The position numbers were made by a program, and so were the translations under genes. 64,000 bases of DNA from Salinicoccus halodurans. Its GTDB lineage: Bacteria; Bacillota; Bacilli; Staphylococcales; Salinicoccaceae. Below are positions 51,450 through 60,898 of this stretch, piece by piece (within the stretch, counting starts at the first letter, position 1; each line of letters begins with the position of its first letter). The notes below the pieces were generated by a model. It was not told the origin of the DNA. It made no database searches and saw only the letters and a list, made by a program, of their open reading frames with translations. The stretch is taken from the NCBI RefSeq assembly GCF_900114445.1, contig NZ_FOTB01000005.1:124001-188000 (forward strand), read 5' to 3'.

Positions 51450-51986
51450 ATGGCGAAGGTTTCTAAAAAGATGCAGCTGCTGGAGGCGGCTGCCGACATT
51501 GTAAATGAACATGGCAGTGATTACCTGACACTGGATGCTGTGGCGGAACGTGCCGGGGTGAGCAAAGGCGGACTGATCTATCACTTCAAAAACAAGGATG
51601 CACTGATCCGGGGGCTGGTGGAGCACGCGAACCAGTTGTACCGTGATAATGTGGACAGACATATCGAGCCTGAAGACGACTCCAACGGCAGGTGGCTGCG
51701 TGCCTTCATAGAAGCGACGCGGCAGAACAGGGTGGACAACGCGGATATAACATCGGGCATGCTCGCGGCACAGGGCATAAACCGGGAACTGCTGACACCG
51801 CTGCAGAAAACCTACGGCGAGTGGCAGGCCAATATAGAAAATGATGAAATCGATAATGTGGATGCTACCATCATCCGCCTGGCGGTGGACGGATTGTGGC
51901 TGTCTGAAATATTCGGGCTGGACGCGATAGATGATGAGATGCGGGAGAAAATACTGGATCGTTTAAGCAGTTATACGGAAAAATAA
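51450..51986 (+). CDS. TetR-family regulator of the carnitine operon
   Basis: TetR-type regulator of 178 residues. The helix-turn-helix is LDAVAERAGVSKGGLIYHFK, preceded by LLEAAADIVNEHGSDYL. The ligand domain is divergent. AGGAGG lies six bases before the ATG. It sits 87 bp upstream of the BKACE gene in the same direction. The intergenic region has inverted repeats that could be its operator, so carnitine or a CoA intermediate may be the inducer (inferred). Confidence 0.85.
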   Translation: MAKVSKKMQLLEAAADIVNEHGSDYLTLDAVAERAGVSKGGLIYHFKNKDALIRGLVEHANQLYRDNVDRHIEPEDDSNGRWLRAFIEATRQNRVDNADITSGMLAAQGINRELLTPLQKTYGEWQANIENDEIDNVDATIIRLAVDGLWLSEIFGLDAIDDEMREKILDRLSSYTEK

Positions 51987-52013
51987 AAAGATGGATTTTA
52001 ATCTTGAAAAAAT

Positions 52014-52069
52014 ACCGACCAGTTGGTATACTAACGGACGTGTTAAAAATAGTATTAACGGAGGTCGGT
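52014..52069. promoter_or_regulatory. Inverted repeats before the carnitine operon
   Basis: ACCGACC (52014-52020) and GGTCGGT (52063-52069) flank a TetR-like imperfect palindrome TAACGGACGTGTTA (52032-52045). The right arm overlaps the ribosome binding site of the BKACE gene. Confidence 0.5.
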
Positions 52070-52073
52070 AGTT

Positions 52074-52964
52074 TTGACTAGAAAAGTGATGCTCACTGCA
52101 GCAATAACAGGCGCTGGAGATACAGTTGAAAAGAACGGGAATGTACCGGTGACGCCAAAGGAAATCGCGGACTCTGCCATCGCGGCGGCAAAAGCGGGTG
52201 CGACGGTTGCACATCTGCACGTACGTGACCCAGAAACCGGAGGAATCAGTCATGATACGGAACTGTTCAGAGAAGCGGTCAGACTGATCCGTGAATCCGA
52301 CCAGGATGTCGTAATCAATCTGACTTCAGGCGGCGGCGGAGATTTCATTCCCGACCTGAGCAATCCTTACCAGGCAGGAGAAGGGTCTGATATGCAGACG
52401 CCGGAAGAGCGGCACGAACCAGTCGGCGCGCTGCTTCCGGAAATGTGTACGCTGGACTGCGGCAGTGTCAATTTTGGAGATGAGGTGTACTTGAGTCCGG
52501 CGGACTGGCTGCGCACACAGGCGAAGCTTGTAAAAGATGCAGGCGTTAAACCGGAGCTTGAATGCTTTGATTCCGGCCATATCGCTTTCGCAAAGCAGCT
52601 GATCAAAGAGGAACTCATCGAAGGAGAGCCATTATTCCAATTCTGTCTCGGCATTCCGTGGGGTGCGGAAAATGATGCGGAAACGATTGAATACTTCAAG
52701 ACGCGCATTCCTGAAAATGCACACTGGTCTGCATTCGGCATCGGGCGCATGCAGCTTCCTACTGTCGAAGAAGCGGCAAAACGCGGCGGCAATGTGCGTG
52801 TCGGACTGGAAGATAATCTATACGTATCCAAAGGTGTAAAGGCGACGAATGAAGCACTGGTTGAGCGTGCAGTAGAGATTCTGAAAGAACAGGATATTGA
52901 ACCGATGACACCTCAGGAAGCGCGTGAACTCTATAATCTCAGAGATCCGAAAGGAGGCCAATGA
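52074..52964 (+). CDS. BKACE-family 3-dehydrocarnitine cleavage enzyme
   Basis: Beta-keto acid cleavage enzyme of 296 residues. The zinc ligands are the two His of VAHLHVRDPETGG, the start carries LTAAITGAGD, and a Gly-rich loop is NLTSGGGGDFIPDLS. Between carnitine dehydrogenase and thioesterase genes its substrate should be 3-dehydrocarnitine, which is split with acetyl-CoA to betainyl-CoA and acetoacetate. TTG start eight bases after GGAGGT; a later ATG (52089) is less likely. Its stop overlaps the next gene. Confidence 0.87.
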   Translation: MTRKVMLTAAITGAGDTVEKNGNVPVTPKEIADSAIAAAKAGATVAHLHVRDPETGGISHDTELFREAVRLIRESDQDVVINLTSGGGGDFIPDLSNPYQAGEGSDMQTPEERHEPVGALLPEMCTLDCGSVNFGDEVYLSPADWLRTQAKLVKDAGVKPELECFDSGHIAFAKQLIKEELIEGEPLFQFCLGIPWGAENDAETIEYFKTRIPENAHWSAFGIGRMQLPTVEEAAKRGGNVRVGLEDNLYVSKGVKATNEALVERAVEILKEQDIEPMTPQEARELYNLRDPKGGQ

Positions 52965-53929
52965 TGAAATTCGCAATTGTAGGCACAGGCGTGATCGGCT
53001 CCGGCTGGATTACGCGTATTCTCGCACATGGACATGATGTCGTCGCAACAGATCTTGCGGAAGGCGCATATGGAACAATGATGAAACAGGTGGAACAAAA
53101 CTGGCCGTATGCAGAGCAGCTTGGTCTCGCACCGGGAGCTTCGATTGACCGTCTGACATTTACACCGGACCTCAAAGAAGCGGTGATGGATGCGGACGTC
53201 ATTCAGGAAAACGTACCTGAAGTGGAGTCCATCAAGAATACGGTACTCCGGGAGATTGATGCATATGCACCTCCTGATGCACTGATCGGCTCCAGCACTT
53301 CCGGCATCATGCCGTCTGAACTGCAGCAGAACCTGAAGCATCCGGAACGCTTTGTCGTCGCCCATCCGTTCCATCCGGTCTATATACTGCCGCTGGTGGA
53401 AATCGTACCCGGCGCGGCGACAACTGAAGAAAATGTGAAAAAAGCGGAAACCATCTATGAAAGCATCGGAATGGATGTACTGCATGTCCGTAAAGAAGTA
53501 GAAGGACATATCGCAGACCGTCTGATGGAAGCATTGTGGCGGGAGGCGCTGCATATCGTCAATGACGGCATCGCAACGACAGAAGAAGTGGATAAGGCGT
53601 TCACGCACGGCGCAGGATTGCGCTATGCCCAGCACGGCCCATTCATGACATTCCATCTTGCGGGCGGAGAAGGCGGCATGCGCCACATGCTGAAGCAGTT
53701 CGGTCCGGCACTGAAAAAACCATGGACAAAACTGGAAGCACCGGAGCTCACACAAAATCTGTACGATAATGTAGTGAGTGGATGTGAATCATCTTCTAAC
53801 GCATATACAATGTCGGAGCTTGATCAGAACCGCAATGAATTCCTCGTGAAAGTGAAACAGCTTGCGGAAGAATACTGGCCGGCGGAAACTGAATCGATGC
53901 GTAAAAACAAAAAGGTGGCACAGTCATAA
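52961..53929 (+). CDS. lcdH: L-carnitine dehydrogenase
   Basis: 3-hydroxyacyl-CoA dehydrogenase-fold enzyme of 322 residues. The NAD site is AIVGTGVIGSGWITRILAHG, followed by SSTSGIMPSELQQNL and FVVAHPFHPVYILPLVEIVP, and the catalytic His lies in that HPFHP region. Context with BKACE and a hotdog thioesterase fits L-carnitine dehydrogenase, which makes 3-dehydrocarnitine. It overlaps the BKACE gene by 4 bases and its stop overlaps the thioesterase start (TAATG), so the operon is tightly coupled. Confidence 0.88.
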   Translation: MMKFAIVGTGVIGSGWITRILAHGHDVVATDLAEGAYGTMMKQVEQNWPYAEQLGLAPGASIDRLTFTPDLKEAVMDADVIQENVPEVESIKNTVLREIDAYAPPDALIGSSTSGIMPSELQQNLKHPERFVVAHPFHPVYILPLVEIVPGAATTEENVKKAETIYESIGMDVLHVRKEVEGHIADRLMEALWREALHIVNDGIATTEEVDKAFTHGAGLRYAQHGPFMTFHLAGGEGGMRHMLKQFGPALKKPWTKLEAPELTQNLYDNVVSGCESSSNAYTMSELDQNRNEFLVKVKQLAEEYWPAETESMRKNKKVAQS

Positions 53930-54396
53930 TGGAAAAACTGTTCGAATATGAGACGACGGTACCTGAATCATGGGTGGACCATAACGGCCACATGAATGAT
54001 GCGGAATACAACCGTGCGTTCAGCGATGCCGGAATGGCGTGGCTGTCAGAACTCGGTCTCGGTGAATCAAAGATCGAAGAACTCTCCTACACCATCTTCA
54101 CGCTTGAGAGCCATATAGTGTATCAGAAAGAAGTGTTTGCACAGGACGAGATCACGGTTGAAATCAGACTCCATGATTTTGATGCAAAGCGGCTGCATGT
54201 CTTCATGACACTGCGCAATCCAAAAGGCGACGCTTGTGCAACATACGAAGTGATGTATATGGGAATGGACCAGAAAGCCGGCCGTCCGGCACCGTTCCCG
54301 GAGTTCTTTGCGGATGCTGTCAAGAAGTACTATGATGCTCAGGACAATGACGCGGAGATCAAGGAGCTTGGCCGGAAAATAGGAATCAGAAGATAA
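53929..54396 (+). CDS. Hotdog-fold thioesterase (betainyl-CoA type)
   Basis: Protein of 155 residues of the 4HBT-like hotdog family. The catalytic-side motif is VPESWVDHNGHMNDAEYNRA with Asp and His-Asn-Gly-His positions, and LESHIVYQKEVFAQDEITV forms the second strand pair. As the third gene of the carnitine operon it should hydrolyse betainyl-CoA to glycine betaine and CoA. Betaine is a compatible solute, which suits a halotolerant host. Some homologues are fused to carnitine dehydrogenase; here it is separate. Confidence 0.84.
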   Translation: MEKLFEYETTVPESWVDHNGHMNDAEYNRAFSDAGMAWLSELGLGESKIEELSYTIFTLESHIVYQKEVFAQDEITVEIRLHDFDAKRLHVFMTLRNPKGDACATYEVMYMGMDQKAGRPAPFPEFFADAVKKYYDAQDNDAEIKELGRKIGIRR

Positions 54397-54410
54397 AAAT
54401 TTCAGGAATG

Positions 54411-54440
54411 GCTGCCGGATTTCGGGCAGTCTTTTTTAAT
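54411..54440 (+). terminator. Terminator of the carnitine operon
   Basis: GGCTGCC-ggattt-CGGGCAGTC followed by TTTTTT, 15 bp after the thioesterase stop. Confidence 0.8.
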
Positions 54441-54500
54441 TGGGATGCAGGAGGGAATAGGGTTCTATATAAACATTTTGAAGAAAGAGGGGAAGATATT

Positions 54501-55355
54501 TTGAACAAGCAATGGCAGAATGAACTGCCGGTGGACGGCATTAAGCAAATAACCCCTGTGATGGGCGGTGATGTCAATGATGCCTACCGGATAGATACAG
54601 ACGGAGAACCGCGTTTCCTGCTCGTACAGCCCGGCCGTACTGCAGAATTTTATGCAGCGGAAATCGCAGGTCTCGAAGCGTTCGAAGCAGCGGGTATCAC
54701 TGCACCCAAAGTGCTTGGGAATGGAGTTATTGATGGGGATGCCTATCTTTTACTGGACTATTTGGAAGAAGGGCAGGGCAGTCAGCGTGAACTGGGACAG
54801 CTTGTTGCCAAAATGCACCTGACACACGAGCCCGGCAATCTGTTCGGCTTCGGTCTGCCGCACGAGGGCGGGGATATTTCATTCAATAATGAGTGGACAG
54901 ATTCATGGAGTGAATTATTCGTCGAACGGAGACTGGATCATTTGAGGGACAGAATCGTTGCAGAGAATTTGTGGTCGGAAGACGATGCTGAAAAGTACCT
55001 GCAGGTGCGCCAGGTTATTACAGATGCCCTCGAAGAACACAGAAGCGTCGCCTCCCTTCTGCACGGTGATCTGTGGGCGGGGAATTATATGTTCCTCTCA
55101 GACGGAAGGCCGGCTCTATTCGATCCATCCCCTTTATATGGTGACCGAGAATTTGATTTGGGTGCAACCACAGTCTTCGGCGGATTCACGGAAGACTTCT
55201 ATGATGCCTACCAGCAGGAATACCCGCTCAATGAAGGCGCGTGGCGGCGGATTCGTTTTTACCGCCTGTATCTTCTGATGGTCCACCTGGCCAAGTTCGG
55301 AGGCACTTATGCAAATAGTGTGGAAAAGTCGATGGATGACATTTTGAATCGATGA
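54501..55355 (+). CDS. Fructosamine kinase-family protein
   Basis: Protein of 284 residues with the FN3K/aminoglycoside-phosphotransferase fold. Catalytic and metal sites are SLLHGDLWAGNYMFLSDGRP and ALFDPSPLYGDREFDLGATT. GQLVAKMHLTHEPGNLFGFG is typical of bacterial FN3K-like kinases. The nucleotide loop is VMGGDVNDAYRIDT. TTG start behind GAGGGGAAG. It should phosphorylate ketosamines to repair glycated proteins or free sugars. No operon partners. Confidence 0.85.
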   Translation: MNKQWQNELPVDGIKQITPVMGGDVNDAYRIDTDGEPRFLLVQPGRTAEFYAAEIAGLEAFEAAGITAPKVLGNGVIDGDAYLLLDYLEEGQGSQRELGQLVAKMHLTHEPGNLFGFGLPHEGGDISFNNEWTDSWSELFVERRLDHLRDRIVAENLWSEDDAEKYLQVRQVITDALEEHRSVASLLHGDLWAGNYMFLSDGRPALFDPSPLYGDREFDLGATTVFGGFTEDFYDAYQQEYPLNEGAWRRIRFYRLYLLMVHLAKFGGTYANSVEKSMDDILNR

Positions 55356-55440
55356 AATATAAATCTGTAAATTCCGCGATATCGGGTAAATATATGGTGA
55401 ATATTCAATGATTTTGCCCGGGAAGGTGATGGAAGAACCA

Positions 55441-56241
55441 ATGGAAAAAATTAAAAAAGTGATTTTAAAACGACTGGCCAAGCTGAAGAAAGCGTATATC
55501 GATTATCAGAACAATCCTTATGACCCGGAAACTGCCCATGCCATCCGGACGAACAGCAGGAAACTAAGGAGTGTGCTGAATTTCCTCAAGAAAACTTTTG
55601 ATGCAGAAGAATATCAGAGGCTGAACAGTGAACTTAAAGCTCTGGCTATGATCTACGGTCCGGTCCGGGAAGCGGATATCCTCGCTCAATGGTGTGCCGA
55701 GATTGCACGTGATAAACCGGATATGAGCGGCCATTACAGGAACATGTTCAATTATCTCGGTAAAGAACGCCGGAAGGAGATGAGACGCACATTCAATAAG
55801 ACCAATGTGCGTGCTGCGGAGTCTGCAATGGATATTGTAGAGTCCGGCGTGGAGAACCTTTCCCTGGACGAAAAATCCGATTGGGGCCGCTATATCAAAA
55901 AGCGCCTCGTCAAAAAGAATCGCCGGCTGATGAATGACTATGATACTGTTGACATGGATGACTATACGGCGGTCCATGAAATCAGGAAGAAAGCGAAAAA
56001 GATGAGATTTTCAGCAAAGTATCTTGGAAAACTGACCTCTGTAAAGCATAAGAAAATGGCTGGAGAGGCACAAAACATTCAGGATGATTTCGGACTGGTT
56101 ACAGATGCCCGTGTGAACCGCCGGATGCTCATGGAATATGCTGGAAAAGCGGATGATGAGGCACTGGAAAAGCTGTTCCGCAAGATGGCGAAAGAGCAGG
56201 AGAAACTTCTTCACAAGAAAAATAAACGGAGAGGTGCATGA
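55441..56241 (+). CDS. CHAD-domain protein
   Basis: Helical protein of 266 residues, rich in Lys and Arg, matching the CHAD domain. Conserved basic and His positions are AIRTNSRKLRSVLNFLKK and VHEIRKKAKKMRFSAKYLGK. These domains bind inorganic polyphosphate. Several starts are possible (55408, 55429, 55441); I chose MEKIKKVIL because earlier ones sit too close to the GGAAGG. It overlaps the following methyltransferase by 4 bases. Confidence 0.78.
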   Translation: MEKIKKVILKRLAKLKKAYIDYQNNPYDPETAHAIRTNSRKLRSVLNFLKKTFDAEEYQRLNSELKALAMIYGPVREADILAQWCAEIARDKPDMSGHYRNMFNYLGKERRKEMRRTFNKTNVRAAESAMDIVESGVENLSLDEKSDWGRYIKKRLVKKNRRLMNDYDTVDMDDYTAVHEIRKKAKKMRFSAKYLGKLTSVKHKKMAGEAQNIQDDFGLVTDARVNRRMLMEYAGKADDEALEKLFRKMAKEQEKLLHKKNKRRGA

Positions 56242-56846
56242 TGGAAGAGAATATATTTAACAATCTCGCAAAAAAATATGATACAGAAGACAGGATTGAA
56301 CTGGCGAATATCATAGTGGTTGAGGTGAAGAAAGAGCTGGAAGGACATGCTTACGGTTCACTGCTCGATTACGGCGGTGGAACGGGGCTGGTGAGTCTCG
56401 AGTTGGCAGATCAGTTCGATTCTGTTTTGATTGCAGATGCTTCAGAACAAATGGTGAAGGCAGCCCAAAGCAAGATTGAGAGCGGTGGATTGGAAAATGC
56501 CGAAACTCTGCATCTCGATCTTACCAGGGACTATACAGAACTGGATGCAGATGTCATTCTGGTGTCGCTGGTGCTTCTGCATGTACCGGATACTTTGGGG
56601 CTTTTAAAGCAGCTGTATAAAATTTTGAATGACGGCGGGAAACTGATTATCGTCGATTTTGACAAAAATCCTGAAATCAGTCATCCGAAAGTCCGTAATG
56701 GCTTTAGCCGTGAAGAGATGGAAACTAAGCTGCAGGAAGCCGGGTTCGAATCCCTCCATCTTCGTACATTCCATCATGGAAAAAATATCTTCATGAAGAA
56801 GGATGCATCTTTATTCCTTGCCAGTTCTGTGAAACAGGCTGATTAA
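56238..56846 (+). CDS. Class I SAM-dependent methyltransferase
   Basis: Protein of 202 residues. Motif I is SLLDYGGGTGLVSLELADQF, with DASEQMV as the acidic second strand, HLDLTRDYTELDADVILVSL as motifs II to III and LNDGGKLIIVDFDKN as motif IV. It belongs to the methyltransf_11/25 type. Translationally coupled to the CHAD gene. Substrate unknown. Confidence 0.84.
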   Translation: MMEENIFNNLAKKYDTEDRIELANIIVVEVKKELEGHAYGSLLDYGGGTGLVSLELADQFDSVLIADASEQMVKAAQSKIESGGLENAETLHLDLTRDYTELDADVILVSLVLLHVPDTLGLLKQLYKILNDGGKLIIVDFDKNPEISHPKVRNGFSREEMETKLQEAGFESLHLRTFHHGKNIFMKKDASLFLASSVKQAD

Positions 56847-56918
56847 AGAAAGATATTCTGATATAGTCTATTAATATTGGAGTTATAAATTAAGATACGG
56901 GATTCAGGTGATTTTCAG

Positions 56919-57914
56919 ATGCGGACGATCAAAGATATAGCGAAACTGGCCGGTGTTTCCAGGACCACAGTATCGAGGGTACTTAACAATTCCGGGTATA
57001 TCAGTGAAAAATCCCGAAAAAAAGTGATGGATGTGATTGAGGAGACCGGTTATGTGCCGAGCCAGCACGCCAAGTCCCTCAGAACGAAACAGACGAAGAT
57101 CATCGGTGTCATCCTGCCCAAAATCAGCACGGATACTTCTTCCAGAACAGTAGACGGCATGAATGAAGTGTTCGGCGAAAAAGGGTATCAGATTCTTTTG
57201 ACCAGTACGAATCTGGACAAGGAAAAGGAAATAGAACATCTGAGACTGCTTCAGAACCGGCAGGTGGACGGAATCATTCTGCTTGCAACGAACACAGATG
57301 AAGACCTGGTCGAAGAAATCCGGAAATCGAAAGTGCCGGTCGTCGTAATCGGCCAGGAGGTTGCGGGTGATTCAGAGATTCCTTCCGTTATCTTTGATGA
57401 CTATGGTGCGTCCGCCAGCCTGATGGAAACGCTGATTGACAATGGCTATAGAAAAATCGGATATATCGGAGTGGAATCGTCCGACAGAGCGGTGGGAGTG
57501 CTTAGGAAACAGGCATATATCGATGCAATGGAAAAACATAATCTCGAAATCGGGGAAACCTGGATTCAGACTGGTGATTTCTCAATCGACTCCGGATATG
57601 AAGCAGCAAGGCGCATCTTCGAGGGTTCCCGCAACGTGGATGCTGTCTTTGCTGCAACGGACCGGATGGGAATCGGTGCCTTTAAGTATCTGCGCAAAGA
57701 AAGGCTTTCCATTCCCGAGGATGTTGCGGTGGTGGGAATCGGTTCCTCTGAAACTTCCCGGTTCATTGACCCCGCCATGACCACGGTCGAGTATGAATTT
57801 GAAGAAGCGGGCAGAACAGGCGCTGAAATACTGCTGGATATTTTAAACGGCGAAGCGAATGTCCCTGTTAAAAAACTTCTTGACTTTAAGCTTGTATCGA
57901 GAGATAGTTTATAA
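56919..57914 (+). CDS. scrR: LacI-family regulator of the sucrose operon (ScrR-like)
   Basis: LacI-type regulator of 331 residues. The N-terminal headpiece is TIKDIAKLAGVSRTTVSRVL followed by NNSGYISEKSRKKV, and the sugar domain begins near residue 62 (KIIGVILPKISTD) and continues to GIGSSETSRFIDPAMTTVEY. It is directly upstream of the sucrose PTS and hydrolase genes with its own terminator and an operator palindrome between. This is the usual arrangement for ScrR repression relieved by sucrose-6-phosphate or fructose. The symbol is assigned from context. Confidence 0.82.
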   Translation: MRTIKDIAKLAGVSRTTVSRVLNNSGYISEKSRKKVMDVIEETGYVPSQHAKSLRTKQTKIIGVILPKISTDTSSRTVDGMNEVFGEKGYQILLTSTNLDKEKEIEHLRLLQNRQVDGIILLATNTDEDLVEEIRKSKVPVVVIGQEVAGDSEIPSVIFDDYGASASLMETLIDNGYRKIGYIGVESSDRAVGVLRKQAYIDAMEKHNLEIGETWIQTGDFSIDSGYEAARRIFEGSRNVDAVFAATDRMGIGAFKYLRKERLSIPEDVAVVGIGSSETSRFIDPAMTTVEYEFEEAGRTGAEILLDILNGEANVPVKKLLDFKLVSRDSL

Positions 57915-57978
57915 TGAGGATGAAAACGCAATCATTCGATTCATCTTCATTTTTTTAATCAAATATGGAATCGATTCC
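57913..57978. promoter_or_regulatory. scrR terminator and scrA operator
   Basis: ATGAGGATGAA and TTCATCTTCAT followed by TTTTTTT form a terminator at 57913-57957. GGAATCGATTCC (57967-57978) is a perfect 12-bp palindrome with a central CG, as LacI-family operators have, 36 bp before the scrA start. Confidence 0.7.
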
Positions 57979-58013
57979 CTATTTTAGATCATTTAATCAA
58001 AGGAGTGTAATAC

Positions 58014-59420
58014 ATGTCTGAAAACACTAAGATCGCAAAAGAAATCATTGAAGCGGCCGGGGGGAAAGGTAACATTGAATCCGTTGCACATTGTGCCACA
58101 CGGCTGCGGATCGTCGTTGCAGATAAGGAAAAGATAGACCAGGATGCAGTTGAAGAAATTGATAAAGTAAAAGGCGCTTTTTATAATTCCGGACAGTTTC
58201 AGGTGATTCTGGGTACAGGAACTGTCAACCGGATATATGATGAAGTCCTGAAATTCGATCTGGAAGGAAAAAATAAGAGTGAAGTGAAGCAGGAAGCCGC
58301 AAAGAAAGGCAATCTCTTCCAGCGGGCAATCCGCTCTTTCGGTGACGTTTTCGTACCGATCATTCCGGTACTTGTTGCCACAGGTCTCTTCATGGGTCTT
58401 CGCGGGCTGGTTGTGCAGGAAGAGATTCTAGGATTGTTCGGGATGTCGCCTGACGACATATCGGAAAATTTCCTGCTGTTCACTGAAATCCTGACGGATA
58501 CCGCCTTCATATTCCTGCCGGCACTTGTTGCATGGTCGACATTCAGGGTGTTTGGAGGCACGCCGATTGTCGGCCTGATTCTCGGACTGATGCTTGTGAG
58601 TCCGGCGCTGCCGAATGCATGGGACGTTGCAGGCGGAGGCGTGGAGCCGATCATGTTCGCCGGTTTCATACCGGTTGTAGGCTATCAGGCATCGGTCCTG
58701 CCTGCCTTCATCGCGGGTATACTCGGTGCAAAGCTTGAAAAATGGATCCGGAATAAAGTGCCGGAAGCACTGGATTTGATCGTCACTCCATTTATGACAT
58801 TACTGATTATGATCACGCTGGCTTTATTTCTTATCGGACCCATCTTCCATGCGCTGGAAGGTGTCATTCTCGATGTGACATTAACCGTGCTTGCTTGGCC
58901 GTTCGGACTCAGTGGTATTCTGATTGGCGGGCTGAATCAGATCATCGTAATTACCGGGGTCCATCATATTTTCAATCTTCTTGAAATCCAGCTGCTGGAT
59001 AAACTGGGTGCCAATCCTTACAACGCCATCATTACAGCATCAGTTGCAGCACAGGGCGGGGCAACACTTGCTGTCGGTCTGAAGACCAAGTCCAAAAAAC
59101 TGAAAGCACTGGCGCTGCCGTCGTCATTTTCTGCATTTCTCGGTATTACTGAACCGGCAATATTCGGTGTGAACCTGAGATTCGTCAAACCATTCATCAT
59201 GGGACTCATCGGGGGTGCGGCCGGAGGTTTTGTGGCTTCGATTTCTGGGCTAGAGGGAACGGGCATGGCAATCACTGTTATACCGGGCACATTGCTGTAC
59301 CTGAATGAACAGATTTTCATGTATATCCTTGTCAATCTGATCGCGATTGCCACCGCCTTTGTACTGACATGGCTCTTTGGCTATTCCGATAAGCAGGAAG
59401 AAAAAATCATTGAAGATTAG
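58014..59420 (+). CDS. scrA: Sucrose PTS transporter subunit EIIBC
   Basis: PTS permease of 468 residues. The EIIB domain (about 1-85) has its phospho-Cys in VAHCATRLRIVVADKEKI. The EIIC domain (about 105-455) has about ten spans, with GVHHIFNLLEIQLLDK and FLGITEPAIFGVNLRFVKPF marking the sugar-binding loops of the sucrose/trehalose family. No EIIA domain is fused, so an EIIA from another system, such as glucose, must supply phosphate. AAAGGAGTG precedes the ATG. Product is sucrose-6-phosphate. Confidence 0.9.
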   Translation: MSENTKIAKEIIEAAGGKGNIESVAHCATRLRIVVADKEKIDQDAVEEIDKVKGAFYNSGQFQVILGTGTVNRIYDEVLKFDLEGKNKSEVKQEAAKKGNLFQRAIRSFGDVFVPIIPVLVATGLFMGLRGLVVQEEILGLFGMSPDDISENFLLFTEILTDTAFIFLPALVAWSTFRVFGGTPIVGLILGLMLVSPALPNAWDVAGGGVEPIMFAGFIPVVGYQASVLPAFIAGILGAKLEKWIRNKVPEALDLIVTPFMTLLIMITLALFLIGPIFHALEGVILDVTLTVLAWPFGLSGILIGGLNQIIVITGVHHIFNLLEIQLLDKLGANPYNAIITASVAAQGGATLAVGLKTKSKKLKALALPSSFSAFLGITEPAIFGVNLRFVKPFIMGLIGGAAGGFVASISGLEGTGMAITVIPGTLLYLNEQIFMYILVNLIAIATAFVLTWLFGYSDKQEEKIIED

Positions 59421-59446
59421 AAGGAGTTATTGAAAGGAGTTATTGA

Positions 59447-60898
59447 ATGGTTCAAAATATGAGTTACCAGAAACAGATTGATGAGCAGATCGAGGGGAAT
59501 AGGACTTCCATTGCCAAAGACCCGCATCGTCTGCAGTATCATCTGACGCCACCGGTCGGACTGCTCAACGATCCAAACGGACTTATTCATTTTAAAGACA
59601 AATACCATGTGTTTTTCCAGTGGAACCCTTTCGAAACGAAACACGGCAAAAAATCATGGGGCCACTATACTTCAACTGATCTGATCCATTGGACATTGGA
59701 GAAAGCTGCGCTTGCGCCCGACAGCTGGTACGACAAGGACGGTTGTTATTCAGGCAGTGCAATAGAGCATGAGGGCAGGATGTATTTATTCTACACAGGC
59801 AATGTGAAAAATGAATTTGACGAGCGTTCAACATATCAGTGTCTGGCAGTGTCGGATGATGGGATGACCTTTGAGAAGAAAGGGCCGGTCTTCAACCTTC
59901 CCGATGGCTACACGCCGCATTTCAGGGACCCGAAAGTATGGAAGGACGGCCAAGAGTGGCTGATGGTGATCGGGGCCCAAAACAGCAAAGAGCAGGGGGA
60001 AGCGGTATTGGCCAAATCTTCGAACCTCGAAGATTGGAAGTTCGCCGGTCCAATTGCCGGAAGTCATATGAATGGGCTCGGAGACTTCGGTTACATGTGG
60101 GAGTGTCCGGATCTTTTCCATCTCGATGGAAAAGATATTCTGATAGTCTGCCCGCAGGGACTCGGTGCAGAGGGCGACAGGTATAAGAATCTGTATCAGG
60201 CGGGATACTTCGTTGGAACTTTCGATGGTGAAGCAATCAGATATGATCACGGTTCCTTCTCCGAACTCGACAGAGGATTCGATTTCTATGCCCCTCAGAC
60301 CATGGTTGATGGTAAAGGAAGAAGAATCCTGTTCGGCTGGATGGGTATGACAGATGACCAGGAGCAGAATCAGCCAACAATCAAGCAGAAATGGATTCAT
60401 GCCCTGACAATTCCAAGAGTGCTTAAAGTCAAAGATGAAAAAGTCATTCAGACACCTGTTCCGGAGCTTGAGGAACTGCGCGGCACAAAAATTGGGCATG
60501 AAGTGACTTTAAAAGATGGAGAAGTGTTTACAGAAACAGTATTTCCATCTTCTGAGGTGACCGTCAATTTCGATGCGCCGTTGATTGATGGCTTCGAACT
60601 GGAAATCAGAAAAGACATCCGGCTCGTTTTTGAAAAAGGGAGATTTATTGTTGAAAGGAAAAGCTTTTCCGGAAATGGAAGTGAGCAGCGCGCAGTTGCA
60701 CTGAAATATCTTAACAGCCTGCAGATCTATATCGATCATTCATCAATAGAGATTTTCATAAACGGAGGGGAGGAAGTATTCACATGCAGGTACTTCCCGG
60801 ATTCCGAAAATAATATTATCAGGCTGAAAGTCGAAGAAGCACATTCCTTTGATCTCTGCCATTGGCCGCTTGAAAAAGAAGGAATAATAATGTTTTAA
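59447..60898 (+). CDS. scrB: Sucrose-6-phosphate hydrolase (GH32)
   Basis: GH32 invertase of 483 residues. The nucleophile Asp is in LLNDPNGLIHFKDKYHVFFQ, the transition-state Asp in HFRDPKVWKDGQEW, and the acid/base Glu in MWECPDLFHLDGKD. The beta-sandwich C-terminal domain ends with IEIFINGGEEVFTCRYFPD. It cleaves sucrose-6-phosphate to glucose-6-phosphate and fructose. AAAGGAGTT lies before the ATG, 26 bp after scrA. Confidence 0.92.
   Translation: MVQNMSYQKQIDEQIEGNRTSIAKDPHRLQYHLTPPVGLLNDPNGLIHFKDKYHVFFQWNPFETKHGKKSWGHYTSTDLIHWTLEKAALAPDSWYDKDGCYSGSAIEHEGRMYLFYTGNVKNEFDERSTYQCLAVSDDGMTFEKKGPVFNLPDGYTPHFRDPKVWKDGQEWLMVIGAQNSKEQGEAVLAKSSNLEDWKFAGPIAGSHMNGLGDFGYMWECPDLFHLDGKDILIVCPQGLGAEGDRYKNLYQAGYFVGTFDGEAIRYDHGSFSELDRGFDFYAPQTMVDGKGRRILFGWMGMTDDQEQNQPTIKQKWIHALTIPRVLKVKDEKVIQTPVPELEELRGTKIGHEVTLKDGEVFTETVFPSSEVTVNFDAPLIDGFELEIRKDIRLVFEKGRFIVERKSFSGNGSEQRAVALKYLNSLQIYIDHSSIEIFINGGEEVFTCRYFPDSENNIIRLKVEEAHSFDLCHWPLEKEGIIMF

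Noticed and set aside
52931-53755. Long minus-strand open frame of 274 codons
   Set aside because: It lies opposite the carnitine dehydrogenase gene and has a Cys/His-rich, shadow-like composition.
59828-60499. Long minus-strand open frame of 223 codons
   Set aside because: It is the antisense shadow of scrB, whose GH32 motifs are unambiguous.
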